A stretch of DNA of 64,000 bases from Adiantum capillus-veneris (lineage: Eukaryota; Streptophyta; Polypodiopsida; Polypodiales; Pteridaceae): the NCBI GenBank assembly GCA_014529385.2, contig CM043942.1:60715684-60779683 (forward strand). The letters run 5' to 3'. Position 1 is the first letter of the stretch. Each line of letters opens with the position of its first letter. Shown one piece after another: positions 10,101-21,854 of this stretch. Position numbers and translations under genes: made by a program. A model generated the notes under the pieces. That model saw nothing but the letters and a program-made list of their open reading frames with translations, searched no databases and was not told the DNA's origin.

Positions 10101-10929
10101 AAACATAAACCCCATCAATTGCATAATTTCAAAAACGACATAATTCAAAACGAAATTTCTTCAAAACAAGATTTTTTCATAAATTTAAAAAAAAATCATA
10201 ATTCAAAATGATATTTCACATCACAAACCATAATTTCATTTAAAGCATTGAAAGTTTAAAGCATGAAATTTTCTTTTCTTAATATACAAATAATTTAAAT
10301 AAATTTAATATGCATTTAAAGGTTCGAGCACTCACATTTGTCCTATTTGAGCAATAAAAGATGTTGTAAACGTCCTGGAACATGCAAAAACGCACACACA
10401 AACACAAAGCTAAACCCTAAACCCTAAATCTACAAGTAAATATGAAAACAATCTCACCTTAGTGTTATGGGCTAACCCACAAACAAGATTAGCACTTCGG
10501 ACAACTTGTTTCGCACCAGATCTGTAAGAGGTGAGGAAGAAGAGAGCTTGAGAAAAGGTGCAAGAAGAAGAGAAATGCGTAGAGAAAGCTCGCGGTTTTG
10601 TTTCTTGCAGGTACCGTTGGTACAAAAATCGGTATAGGTGTCGGAGAACGCGTCGAAGAAAGCGTCGAAAAGTGCATCCGCGCTAACGTCAGAACAGGCA
10701 CCAAAACAGGTGTCGAAAATTTGAAAATCAATTTTTTTAAAATCTTTATCTCGCTCCATACATACCTACACATATACCGACGCCCACGCTAGTGACATCG
10801 GAATTTAAGTGACCTCTTGTGGTGATGTCATAACTCTTAGTGTAAGGTCCTCATAGAAAAAAAATTGAGTCAATTAGATTAAGGAAAGACATGTTTTCAT
10901 TGTTTTAATTTTTTCACTTGCACCATTCA

Positions 10930-11520
10930 CTTGAGGTGTGCCTCCTTAAGTTTCATGGTAAATACCAAACCTAGAAATTTTGACACTTGTCAACCAACCA
11001 TGGCTTGGTTCTACTCTCCCAATCCTAGTTGGCTAGTCCACCTCATAGAAGGAGGCCACCATGTCACCAAAGGTCCATGTCATCACCCCATCTCACCTTC
11101 CACATCACCATAGTCAACACTTTGACCGTAACACTTGGCTTGCCATGTCAGTCTAGTTGTCAACTCATCCACCACCCTCCACTGCCACCTTGCATGCCAC
11201 TTCACCTTAAGTGCTATGTCATCCACCACCTCACATGCCACATGTAGGTATTGCTTGCATGGCTTGCCACATCACTCGCCACCTCATGAGCCACCAAGCA
11301 TGCCATATCACCACCTTGCCAACTCATTACGTCCTTTTTTTTCACCTAATCATTACATGTCACCATTTTGACACGTCATCATATGCCATGGCAAATGAGG
11401 GGATCCCATCCGCCACCTCATCTTTCCACCTATGCATTCCATGTCATCAATCATCCACATTAGCTTGCCACATGGATGACCATGTCATTCATGCATGGCC
11501 ACCTCAATAGCCATGTCATT
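10930..11520. repeat. CCA/CAT-rich degenerate repeat region
   Basis: About 600 bp rich in ATGTCA, CCACCTCA, ATGCCA and CTTGCCA words on the plus strand. Long frames here (His/Pro/Ser/Cys-rich) are composition artefacts. No gene or element ends recognised. Confidence 0.6.
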
Positions 11521-11699
11521 TTTTTAAAATAATGTAAATAAATTAAAAATCAAGATATCTCAACCTAATTATTTACGTTAATCTAAGCAAAGAAAATGTA
11601 TATATTTATGTAATTTTTTATTTTTTATAAGTGTAAATTAATAATAAAATTCTCTTTATTTTCAATATCATTGGATCACAAAAAGAAAGAGTTTTTTTG

Positions 11700-12180
11700 G
11701 TTAGCTTTTGGTTTACTTATGCACACGGCTTCGGGACCTTCCTCGATACAAGCCGGACGTAGCTCATGCGGACAAAACGTCCACCGTGCTCCTTGATCAC
11801 ACCACGGCCCCGGGCGGGAGCTTACCGTAGTCGGTGCCTCGGCCATGGACACAATCCGCCATCACTCATTGCCTATCAAGCCCCGTCAGCCACCCGAACG
11901 CATTGGGCCTTGCTCGACCTGAAAACGGCCCGAAAGCCCGTCGGTGGAAGGTAGCCTTGGCACTCGCCCCGGGGGGGGGGGGTATCCCAACGTCACAAGA
12001 GGGGTGTGGGGAAATAGTCGCCTCACCTCACCCGTCCTTCGTGCCGCGGTCTACGCCGTTTTCGTCTCAATCGAGCACCACTATCTTATAGTTGTACACA
12101 ATCCAATGCGGCCTGACAGACCCCCAAAGAACCATGACCCACGGGCCGGAAAACGGGGGAAACCCCCTTGTTGGGGGAAG
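11700..12180. other. GC-rich island, unassigned
   Basis: About 480 bp of clearly higher GC content than its AT-rich left flank, with frequent CpG and a run of ten G near 11971. Short frames are open on the plus strand but match nothing I recognise. It abuts the start of the satellite array, so it could be an element end or a transferred fragment. Confidence 0.4.
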
Positions 12181-12194
12181 GTCTTAAGAGAACG

Positions 12195-14372
12195 TTTCCA
12201 CGAGACAGATTGCAATGGCCATGAAACTTTGTAGGGATGGGGATTTAGGTGCTTTCCATGCCCTTGAAATGTTTCATGGCCATTCGCTCTTGTCTCGTCG
12301 ATTTAGGCTTGTCTCATCGATTTAGGATGGCACAATCGCCAATTTTTCGTTTGGCTTCGCTAAGGGCCCAATGGTCCAGAACTGGCGATTGTGCCACAAT
12401 AGACCATTGAGTCGGATTGTATTGCTCATGAAAATTTACACGAGTGGTTATTTAAGTGCTTTCCCTTCCCTTGCAAAGTTTCAAGGCCATTGGCTCCCAT
12501 ATCATCGGTATAGGGTGACACAATCGGCAATTGTTTCGTTTTGGCTTCCCTAAGGGCCCAATGGTCAAAAACTGGTCATTGTGCCACCGTAGCCCGTCGA
12601 GACGGATTGTGATGCCCATGAAACTTTGCAGGGGTGGGGATTTAGGAGCTTTTCCTACCTGTGCAATTTTTCATGGCCATCCGCTCTTGTCTTTTTGGTC
12701 TAGGATGGCATAATTGCCAATTTTTTCATTTTGGCTTCGATAAGGGCCCAATGGTAAAAAACTGGCGATTTTGCCACCGTAGACCATTGCGATAGATTGC
12801 AATAGCCATGAAACTTATATAGGCTAGTGGAGTTAGGTGCTTTCCCCACCACTACAAAGTTTCATGGCCATCCGCTCCCATCTCATCGGTCTAGGGTGAA
12901 AAAAAATCCAATTTCTTTTGTTTTGGCTTCCCTAAGAGCCCAATGGTAAAAAACTGGTGATAGTGCCACCGTAGACCGTCGAGACGAGTTCTCATGTCCA
13001 TGAAAGTTTTTAAGGGTGTAGATTTAGGTTCTTTCTTTGCCCTTGCAAAGTTTCATGGCCATCCGCTCCCATCTCGTCGGTCTAGGGTGGCACAATCGCC
13101 AGTTTTTTTGTTTTGGCTTCGCTAAGGGCCCAATGGTAAAAAACTAGCGATTGTGCCATTGTAGACCGTCGAGATGAATTGCGATGCCCATGAAACTTTT
13201 TAGGGATGGGTATTTAGGTTTTTTCCTTGCACCTGCAAAGTTTCATGGCCATCCGCTCCCGTCTCGTTGGTCTAGGGTGGCACAATTGTCGATTTTTTCG
13301 TTTTGGCTTTGGAAAGGGCCCAATGGTCAAAAACTAGCGATACACATGAAACTTTGGAGGGGTGGGGATTTAGGTGCTTTTCTTGTCCCTACAAAGTTTC
13401 TCCCATCTCGTCGGCCTAGGGTGGCACAATCGCCCTTTTTTTCATTTTGGCTTCGCTAAGGACCCAATGGTTAAAAACTGGTAATTGTGCCACCATAGAC
13501 CGTCGAGACGGATTGCAATGACCATGAAACTTTGTAGGAGTGGGGATTTAAGTGCTTTACCTACCCCTACAATGTTTCATGGCCATCCGCTCCCGTCTCA
13601 TTGGTCTAGGGTGGCACAATCACCATTTGTTTCCTTTTGGCTTCGCTAAGGCCCAATGGTAAAAAACTGGCGATTGTGCCACCGTAGACCGTCGAGACAG
13701 ATTGTGATGCCTATGAAAGTTTTCCATGGTGGGTATTTAGGTGCTCTTCTTTCTGGTGCAATGTTTCATGCCTCGTCGGTCTAGGGTGGCACTATCACAT
13801 TTTTTTTTGTTTGGGCTTTGTTAAGGGCCCAATGGTAAAAAACTAGTGATTGTGCAACAGTAGACCGTCGAGACGGATTGTGATGCCCAAGAAACTTTGC
13901 AGGGGCCAGGAGCTAGGTTCTTCCCTTGCCCCTGCAAAGTTTCATGGCCATCCGCTCCCATCTCGTCGGTCTAGGGTGGCATAATCACCATTTTTTCCGT
14001 TTTGGCTTTGATAAGGGCCGAATGGTAAAAAACTGGAGATTGTGCCACGGTAGACCATCCAGAAGAATTGTTATGCCCATGAAACTTTTCAAGGGTGGGG
14101 ATTTAGGTTCTTTTTCTACCCTGCAATGTTTCATGGCCAGCCGCTCCTGTATGGTCGGTCTAGGGTTGCACAATTGCCATTTTTTTGCCAATGGTCAGAA
14201 TCTGGTGATTGTGCCACCATAGCCCATCGAGATAGATTGCAATGCCCATGAAACTTTGGAGGGTCAAGGATTTAGGTGCTTTCCTTGCCCCTGCAAGGTT
14301 TCATGGCCATCCTCTCCCATCTCGTCGGTCTAGTGTGACACAATCGCCATTTTTTTCGTTTTGGCTTTGCCA
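12195..14372. repeat. satellite array 1: ~190-bp double-hairpin unit
   Basis: About eleven copies of a unit of roughly 190 bp (successive CATGAAACTTT words at about 12220, 12428, 12618, 12809, 13001, 13189). Each unit has two inverted repeats. The first pairs CCATGAAACTTTGCAGGGG with its complement CCCCTGCAAAGTTTCATGG across a ~15-bp loop. The second pairs GGTCTAGGGTGGCACAATCG with CGATTGTGCCACCGTAGACC across a loop with GTTTTGGCTTCGCTAAGGGC. Frames of 60-100 codons inside are shadows of the repeat. Three further arrays occur in the window. Confidence 0.95.
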
Positions 14373-14384
14373 TCTAGTTCGCAT

Positions 14385-15321
14385 ATTTGATATGTTGCAT
14401 TATCAAAAACATGTAGCACCATATATGATCCAAACCACCGTTTAACCATTTTCCGCATAGCATAATATTGATTTTCCAAGCTACTGTCATAAACAAGTGC
14501 CCAATCGCCATCTTTGATAGCATGAGGTCATAGTCCGTGTTTTCCACCAAATGCTTCTTTATTCTTCAACCTACCTCCTTAAGCTTCTCTTTAGCCTGTT
14601 CAATATTTTATTGATGCCTCTCAAGCTGGAAAATATGTAGAACAAGCAAACCTTCTGTAGACATACCTTCTTCCCATGGCATTATGGTCCAAGTCATAAT
14701 CGCTTCCTCTATAGGCATGATGGGTTTTTGCTTGTACATCAACTCAAACGGAATAAAACCTGTTAGAGAATTGTGTGTAGTGCAATCAACCCATAAATCA
14801 AATGGCAGGAGTTTAGGCCAATCACCAATATGCCCTTCACATGTCTTTGCTAAAGCTTTTACAATAGGCGGATGTCCTCTTTCACTTTTCACGTTACCTT
14901 CTGGATTGTATGCTGTAGTGAGAGCCAGTTTTAGGCCCATACGAGCAAAAAACTCTCAAGCTTCATCTGCATCTAGCTCTCCTCTATCAACAATAATTTT
15001 GCCAACACATCCATACATGGAAATAACATCTTCAAGCAAGAACTTGCATATTGAACTAGTAGCTTTGGTACACAAAGCTCTACCTTCAACCTGGTTAGTA
15101 AGATCTCCTCTGGCAAGAACGATATACCTCATCTGCCACACTCCTACTGGCATTGTAATAAGGTCCACCACCCACTTGTAGTGTATAGCCAATGGATAGG
15201 TGGGTTGCAATCCATCTCTATGTCGCACATTAGAATATTTTTGACATATTAAGCATGTTTCCACAAATTGAACCACATCTTTATACATACCTTTCCACCA
15301 ATACCAATCTTTAATCTTCAC
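14385..15321 (-). pseudogene. integrase region of gypsy element 2
   Basis: Frames from high to low coordinate: DWYWWKGMYKDVVQFVETCLICQKY (zinc-binding HHCC end, 15240-15310), the core with KWVVDLITMPVG (near 15160), IIVDRGELDAD (near 14980; normal families have DRG.EF), LALTTAYNPEGNVKSERGH (14870-14935, the Y.P.GN..ERGH catalytic-Glu block), then WALVYDSSLENQ...WFGSY and ELDG of the C-terminal domain (14375-14510). A stop and a frame change separate the pieces near 14950. Confidence 0.85.
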
Positions 15322-16060
15322 AAAAGTTGTCCAGACTCCTCTATGTCCATCCCATAAACTTTCATGAAGTTCTTTGATAACCTATTGTTGAGTTGCTTTA
15401 TCACAAATAACCCGTTGCGGTACCCCTCCTGAGCGCTTTGGTTGCTTCCATAAATGTCCATCTTCAGAAAATAGTCGTAGGCCTTTTTCCTGATCCTCTT
15501 GTAATCTCGGTCACTCCATCCTTCTTGTCTGGTGAGAGTGCTAAGATAGTGGCCAATCATAAGCCACTCTCCATCATAGAACTCCTCAAAAAATACTTCA
15601 AAACGGTGAGCAATATTACCACAATTTGCATGTAGATAAGAAGACGTGTAAAACTTCAAGCCAACATCATCACTTGTGGTCAGCATCTCTTCTTCATCTT
15701 CAAACCTAGCTCTTGATAACATATCTGCAACAAGATTATCTCTACCTACTATATGATAAAATTTAGGGTTAAATGAATTAATATAGGCTATCCACCATAG
15801 CATGGCAATATCCAGAGTAGAGCAGTTTGCAATCATCCCTATTAGTGGCAAGCAATCTGCCTCTACCACGACTGAAGCTCCAATAAAATATTATGGCTTA
15901 GAGCAATAGCAACGTCCCAAAGTTCTCTCTTAACCTGTGGATAACCTCGTTGACGAGCATCGAGCACCTTGGCTCCAAATCTAACTGCATACATGTGTCC
16001 TTCTGCATCATCTTGACCTATAGCCCATCCACTGTTAAAATAACTGGCCTTTTGCATTTG
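15318..16060 (-). pseudogene. RNase H region of gypsy element 2
   Basis: Residue blocks YFNSGWAIGQDD and VRFGAKVLDARQRGYPQVKRELWDVAIAL (15900-16057) followed by VEADCLPLIGMI, WWIAYINSFNPKFYHI and RDNLVADMLSRA (15700-15869) are the gypsy RNase H and connection. The frame breaks near 15866. Confidence 0.85.
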
Positions 16061-17100
16061 TAGTCGACTTTCCTCAAGGTTGGAGCCTCAAGAAGCATCT
16101 TCTTTAATTTCTTGATAGCCTCTGTGTGAACTTCTTCCCAAACAAAACTTTTACCTTTCCTTAGCAATTGAGACGGAACCTCTCCAACATGAGCAAAGTG
16201 TGGCAACCAAATAACATAGAACACACATGCACCCAAAAATCGACAAACTTCAATAACCGAAGAGCATGTTTCCTTCATCTTTTGTATAGCTTTAACTTTC
16301 ATTTGACTTGGTCTTCTACCCTTAGGACTGCACATGTGCCCCACAATTAATACCTCCTTAGCACCAAAAGTTGATTTTTGACCTAAAAGTGTTAAGTTAA
16401 CTTCTTTAAGCCTGGCTAAAATAGCATCACAGTCACCAATATGTTGAGCAACAAACTGCCGGCACCCCCTCTGATCTTTTACCTCATCTTTGGATCCTTC
16501 TTCACATCCTTTAATTGTTAGATCATCAATGAAAGGCATAGTAACATGTGGGATAAAGTCCCTTAATACTTTATTCATGCCGTTCATCATATGAGCTATA
16601 GAATTAGTAGCACCATGTGGCAGAATGCACATCCTTACCAAACCAAGAGGAGTACGCACTGTAGTAAGATCCCTGTTATCCAAAGCTAACTGGAATTGAT
16701 TATATCCAGAATAAAGATCCCCCATGGAGTAAATAGATCTACCTGCAAAGGCCTCAGCAAATTCATCCACAATTGGGCTAGTACCCACATTGTGGATTGT
16801 TACCTTATTAACCGGCTGCATATCCTGAATGAACCTTAACGTGCCATTTTTCTTCGGAACAGTAAACCATCAATTAGAATATGGTACACATGATGGCTCC
16901 AAAATTCCCATTTGTATCTTTTCATTAAGCAAATTGATAAGCTTTGGCAAGTGAGCTTTAGGAACTGGAATAGGACGTAAGCTCCACGGCATGTGATGAA
17001 CAATGAATATAACCATAGGTGAAACAACACTAGGATCCACACATCCAATCTCACTTGGCTCAAAAGTGAAAGCTTTACCATGTTTTTTTATCATACCTTG
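16018..17100 (-). pseudogene. reverse transcriptase of gypsy element 2
   Basis: The 267-residue frame 16018-16821 holds YSMGDLYSGYNQFQLA, LPHGATNSIAHMM, the active-site PFIDDLTIKG (two Asp kept), VGHMCSPKGRRPSQMK and FLGACVFYVIWLPHFA. Upstream frames (16836-17094) supply PIPVPKAHLPKLINLLNEK and GILEPS, then VPKKNGTLRFIQDMQPVNK, broken by a stop near 16870. The FIDDL.IKG version of the catalytic box marks a gypsy lineage different from element 3 in this window (FFDDIIIYS). Confidence 0.9.
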
Positions 17101-17214
17101 AAAACACTTGATTTCCTCTTCATTAAGAAAACCATCTTCTCTAACCTTCAGCTGCTACAATGTCTCCTTAGTAAATTTATGCCCAATGTTCTTTGGATTC
17201 CTGAGTATAGGCTG

Positions 17215-18350
17215 TCAAGAAGCTTCTTTGAACACCCCATCACTTTCTTTTGGTAGCAGTGTAGCCACTGGTCTCACTTTCTTTGCAACAGTCTTGTACT
17301 TTGTCTTTACATGTGCTTCAATTGGTTTACCTGAATTATCCTCAATATGCATAAGTGCTTCATATATACCCAATTCTTCATACATGTCCATTGAGTGGAC
17401 CTTAACCACTTCAGTTCCGCTTTGTAACTTGTGTTTCCCGATCTCCTCAAACTCTGACATAGTATCTACATAAGATACCTCTTCAAACATCCCTCAAATC
17501 ACATCATCTGATTCAAGCACATCACATCCCTGCAATTTGCTTTGTATGCATGAAACATACTATTTTTCCCACTTTGGAAAATCATTAAATTTTCTATAAG
17601 ATATTGAACCTTCAGATGTTAACCCCAAAAATCCTGAAGAGAAAGCTTCTCTTTGCGAGAACTTCTCCTCACTTGCACCACCATAGTCCCGCTTTATAGT
17701 GGCACTCCGAGAAAATATTGTGCAAACCTGTGTTCTTTAAACTCCTTGCGTATCTTTGGAAGTGGATGATCACGTAAACTATCCTTATTCCTGGCATGGT
17801 CAACACAACAGTCAAGAATTGAACTGCTTTCTTACCATCTCAGCTCTGAACCCTGGCATAGGTTGAGCCATCATCCAGCACCTTGGTTTCCATCCGCACA
17901 GTCGTAATGTAGGGTTGTCCCAAAATCAATGGATAAGAGAAATGCTCCTGTATAAAGAAATTTTTCTCATCACACACATCCCATACAGCTACCTTAACAT
18001 TTGCACATGCACCATAGGGTCGCCTGGAAGCATGTTGGCAGCTCGAATCTGCCAACCGTGGTCTACATCAATAGGCCATTTCCCCTTTTTGTGTAAGCTT
18101 TTTGCCATCAAATTTATCTTTGATCCATGATCTATTAGTGCTAAGACCAGTTCTTCAATGTCACCAAGATTCACAACAGTTTCGGTTGTTGCCCTTGCCC
18201 AATGAGTCATTGAAAAGTGACTCATGGGTATACTTTCATTGTCTTCATCATAATGAAAATGAACATGTCTTACCTCAGGGGTTTGACACCCCACAGACCT
18301 TGACTCTTCTTCTTCAAGATCTGCCAAATATTCTTCATAATCGTCCAAAA
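17215..18350 (-). pseudogene. aspartic protease region of gypsy element 2
   Basis: The frame 17989-18348 contains VLALIDHGSKINLMAKSL, a retropepsin-like box in which the usual D-[ST]-G reads D-H-G-S. The following frame (17840-18055) has FSYPLILGQPYITTVRMETK, matching the LILG.P.I flap/C-terminal block. The region down to 17215 is a less conserved linker to RT with acidic and Lys-rich segments. Stops are frequent. Confidence 0.75.
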
Positions 18351-20010
18351 TTGCTTCAATGTGCCGAACCGTCTGGCTCTTAGAGCTGATTCTGGCTTCT
18401 GCTCACTTGGTATGTGCCGCTTCCTCTTGATAATATCAATAATCTCCTCGTGAAACTCGCATTTGGAAATTCCCAGAAGATCAACTTTGCTATTCAGAAT
18501 GTACTCTTCAAAAACTTTCTTTAGATCTGTAGCTAAGTCAATGTGAGGGTCCCCTCTGCTTACCTTGCTTTTTATCCTTGGGCGCCTCCTCCATAACCAC
18601 TTGAGGAGTGGGCTTAGGAGTAGGACCTTCTTCTTTTCTGCTGTTGAATCTCGTTGCCCTTTTTGATGTCCCTTGAACTTCTTCATCTTTTTTCCACTTT
18701 TCTTCCACCATAGCCTCATTATCTTGAGACTTAGCAATATATGCGTACATTGAGAGGGAATCCATTGGGTCAGTACACTCTGTGGTTTCTCGAATTGAAT
18801 TCCCTACCTGTCGCAACTTCCCATAAGTTACCTTTCCTGCTTCTGATGTCTTCAAAGCATAAGGCAACAATTGACCCTTTGTACCTGCACCATCATCATC
18901 ACCCTTTCCGCAAACCTACAACCCATATGTAGCTGCTTCCACAAGAGCAACATTATGCTGTATGTCTTCAACTAGCTTTTTCATGCCACCTCTACCAAAG
19001 TTCAAGCGGAGCGTCTCACCTGTTTCCCTAAGGTAAATCTTCTTGTCCTTCCAGAAAACCACTTTCCTTTTGTAAGCTTCATCAAACTCATCACATTCCT
19101 TAACATACTTGTGGTCTTCACTATCACACCACATGCATCGATCCCAACCTTTGCGTGGAGGTTGTTGTCTAGGCTCATACGTAGACCCCTTTGTAGCTAA
19201 CCCTTCAAATTTTACAGAATGGAAGTTCAAATTCAACTCTTGAATACCTTTTATCAATTTGTCGAGAACTGGCTCCTCCACTCTGGGTATTGTCGAGGTT
19301 GTTTTCTCCTTAGGTTCCTCTTCCACAACATCCATGCCATCAGCCACAATCAGCTTGTCAACTCTCATCGGTCCTTTCCTGATCATATTTACCGCTTTAG
19401 TGACTATCTTTCAATTAGATGTTAATCCCAATTCACCTGGTGAATCCTCGAGCAACTGCTAGACTCTTCTGAAGTTGTGGATCAGCAGCCTGAATGAACA
19501 GTTTAACCTTTTGATCCTTCATTGAACATTGCTCTGTCAAGGAAAATTGCTCGAATTTATTTTCAAATTCCCGTAATAATTCTCATGAAGATAAATGTTT
19601 TTTTTTCTTCTGCACCCACTTCATAAAGCTTTTTCTGGTTACCCTTTGTGAATCCTCGAGAAAATATTCCTCCTGCAGCCCCTTCTTGAATTCTTGCCAA
19701 TTCGGGCCTTGAACCTCGTGAATCTCTTTCATTCAGCCCCTAAGTTTTGGCACCGCAATTAAATGAAATCATTCCACTGCATTCTGATCATCGATTCCAT
19801 TATCTTCCATTGCCTACTCATAGATATTGCAAAATTTACTAATATCCCGACCTTTTAATCGTTGTAATTTCTCTGTAACTATGTGTCGAGCTTTACGAAT
19901 CCACTCTTGCAAATTATATTGCTATTGGGCAGCCTGTTGTTGCATATATGCAGCAAATTGCTGCATCATTTGCTGCATGGCTGCCTCTTGCGGTGTCAAC
20001 ATCTTTCTCC
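18350..20010 (-). pseudogene. gag region of gypsy element 2
   Basis: The gag start is at about 20001 (MLTPQEAAMQQMMQQ, Gln-rich), followed by WIRKARHIVTEKLQRLKG and a capsid-like segment with WQEFKKGLQEEYF near 19680. A zinc-knuckle-like CMWCDSEDHKYVKEC occurs near 19090-19135 (C-X2-C-X4-H-X5-C). The remaining frames (18270-18870) are Lys/Glu-rich. Many stops. Confidence 0.7.
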
Positions 20011-21830
20011 ACAAATACTTCTCACCCCGGCTCGTTTTGCATCCGGTTCACCAAGAATGTCGGGGGATTTGTGTTCGAAAGGTGAGTCGGGAAGGCACGA
20101 GGCCTTTGGCTGTGAGAGGTGCGAGAGAGTTGCAGTAGACACAATCAATGTAGGAAAATCTTGAAATAGACAGCTTGGACCACTAAAATTTCAATACCCA
20201 AAATGGACAATGAACAATACCACTGCTTAAATTAAATATGAATTGTGGAGTTTCAAGCCCCTTACATCAGCTTCACCTGCCTTAATGGGCCTACCAAGGT
20301 TGTCTTGATAATTTTTCTCTCCTTCGTTCGTCCTCTGCCGCTTCAAGGTCAAGAGAGAGAGCCTGATCTTCTCTTCGGATATGCTGCTATGGGAGATTGT
20401 TGCATGAGAGTTGGTTATGGACTTTAGGATTGTCTTAGAGTTGGCTTAGCAGGCTTCGAATTCCAATGGCTTATGGTGGCTTAGCATAGGTTTAGAATGT
20501 CTTATGGAGGGTTTCAATGAGATTCGAATGGCTAGGGAGGTTTAGCTTACGATTAAGATGGCTATGAAGGCTTGGATTAAGCGGATTAGAAAGCTGAGGA
20601 TAGGTGCGGCTACGAAAGATTAGCTTAGGATTATGATGGCTGAAGGAAGGCTTGGATTAACGACTTAGGAAGCTTAGGATTATAGAGTTCTAAAAAGCTT
20701 CTGGTTTGTACCAGTGAGAAGAAGAAGGGGAAAAAAAAAACAATATGAGAGCCGCTTCCTCTTTTTTATAATAAACAACCTTGGGCTGCATGAATAAGTG
20801 CCCTTACTATTTTCGACCAACCCATTAGCAATATCGCTAATGGGCACGGCCTCGATGATGTGGTAGTCCATAAATTTGACCAACGTAAAACTAAACGGGA
20901 ACGAGGCCGAATTGGGGCGCCTGGGCAAGCTGAACACTTTTTGCTTCATTGGCATTGTCATCTACTTCCTCTACTGCCCTGTGCAAGCTCATCGTTCCCG
21001 CTTCTCTTCTGTTCACTGTAGCTCGCCACCTCCTTCCTTCTTTTTCCCATGGATCACACCCTTTTAACTTTAGGGTGGGCTTCTTGCCATAGTGGGCGGT
21101 CGGACTTCCTTGAGCCCATGCCCCCTTGGCCTTTATGTTAACCTTGAGCGGCCTTGCTTTCTTAGGCAGCCATGCCCCATTAATTATGGTTATGGGTTGT
21201 GCCTTAGTGGATGGCTATATAGTGGATTTTTCTTCAAAGGGCACCACATTTGGCATGAATACCGGTCAAGCATTGCCGATCTCAACAGTAATTGGCATAT
21301 ATCCTAGCCAACTTCAATATGCCATATCTCCACACTCCGGATCCCGATTGACATGCTGTTAACTCCTGTTGACTCCACGCTTCCCACACTTCCCATAAGA
21401 ACATTGATAAGCACCCAAAAATCTCCAATGGCACATCTTCCAATCCGACCATTTCGCCCCAGAACCGGCCCTCGTCCCAACTTTGACAGCTCATAGTTTG
21501 CTACCCGGGACTCCGAATACAAACCGGAAAGACCGATAGGATCCACAACTTGAGCACTTCAAGTAATAGAGCTTTGATCAATTACATTGCAGCTATGACT
21601 ACTTCAAGCATACTCATTGTTAGCATTAACAATGAGTATATGCTAACAATGAGTATGCTATGACTACTTCAAGCATACTCATTGTTAGCATTAACAAGAC
21701 ATCTTTTGGACCTTTAGAGCCGCATCTGGCATACTTATAGCTTAAAATTGGCTTTTTAACAAGCCCTTATTACTATTGAATAATCATGTAGGATTCAAGT
21801 AAACCTGATTGGCATGCCTTTGCTCATTTT
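20011..21830. other. possible LTR/untranslated region of gypsy element 2
   Basis: 1.8 kb without a supportable gene. It contains recurrent AGGCTTGGATTAA and TTAGGAAGCTTAGGAT words (20570-20690). By position it should hold the 5' LTR and primer site of element 2, but borders could not be set because no second LTR is available. Confidence 0.4.
21590..21702. repeat. direct repeat with central inverted copy
   Basis: GACTACTTCAAGCATACTCA followed by TTGTTAGCATTAACAA occurs at about 21597 and 21663. Between them CAATGAGTATATGCTAACAA and TGAGTATGC are inverted versions of the same words, giving a small hairpin-prone duplication. Confidence 0.85.
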
Positions 21831-21854
21831 CTTGTCATGGAAGTGGAGTTGCAC

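Larger units (their letters stand above)
6836..10824. mobile_element. CACTA (En/Spm) DNA transposon, probably non-autonomous
   Basis: The left end reads CACTACAACACGTCGG and the right end, read on the minus strand, CACCACAAGAGGTCAC: CACTA-type terminal inverted repeats with a few mismatches. ATG flanks both sides (6833-6835 and 10825-10827), matching the 3-bp target duplication typical of the superfamily. Subterminal regions are rich in short CGACGC/GCGTCG motifs in both orientations (about 6845-7075 and 10630-10790), a usual binding-site arrangement. Internally there are frames resembling a plant Ptta/En-Spm accessory protein on the minus strand, but no TNPD-type catalytic transposase. Confidence 0.85.
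14373..20010 (-). mobile_element. Ty3/gypsy-like LTR retroelement 2, internal region
   Basis: A minus-strand gag-protease-RT-RNase H-integrase order, with stops and shifts throughout. It is cut at its 3' end inside the integrase C-terminus (ELDG, about 14375), directly against satellite array 1. The gag start is near 20001. Array 2 begins after about 1.8 kb of possible LTR sequence, so the element sits between two blocks of the same satellite. No 3' LTR is present. Confidence 0.85.

Noticed and set aside
11211-11510. Cys/His-rich frame resembling a metal-binding protein
   Set aside because: It is a by-product of repeated CATGCCA/CCACCTCA words; no zinc-finger spacing is kept.
12195-14372. 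CRISPR-like array
   Set aside because: The units are tandem without unique spacers, about 190 bp long, in a eukaryotic retroelement context.
12371-14445. Series of 60-98-codon frames with repeated RRIVMPMKL and FHGHPLPSRRS words
   Set aside because: They come from the 190-bp satellite; the same words recur in all four arrays and reflect the repeat, not selection on a protein.
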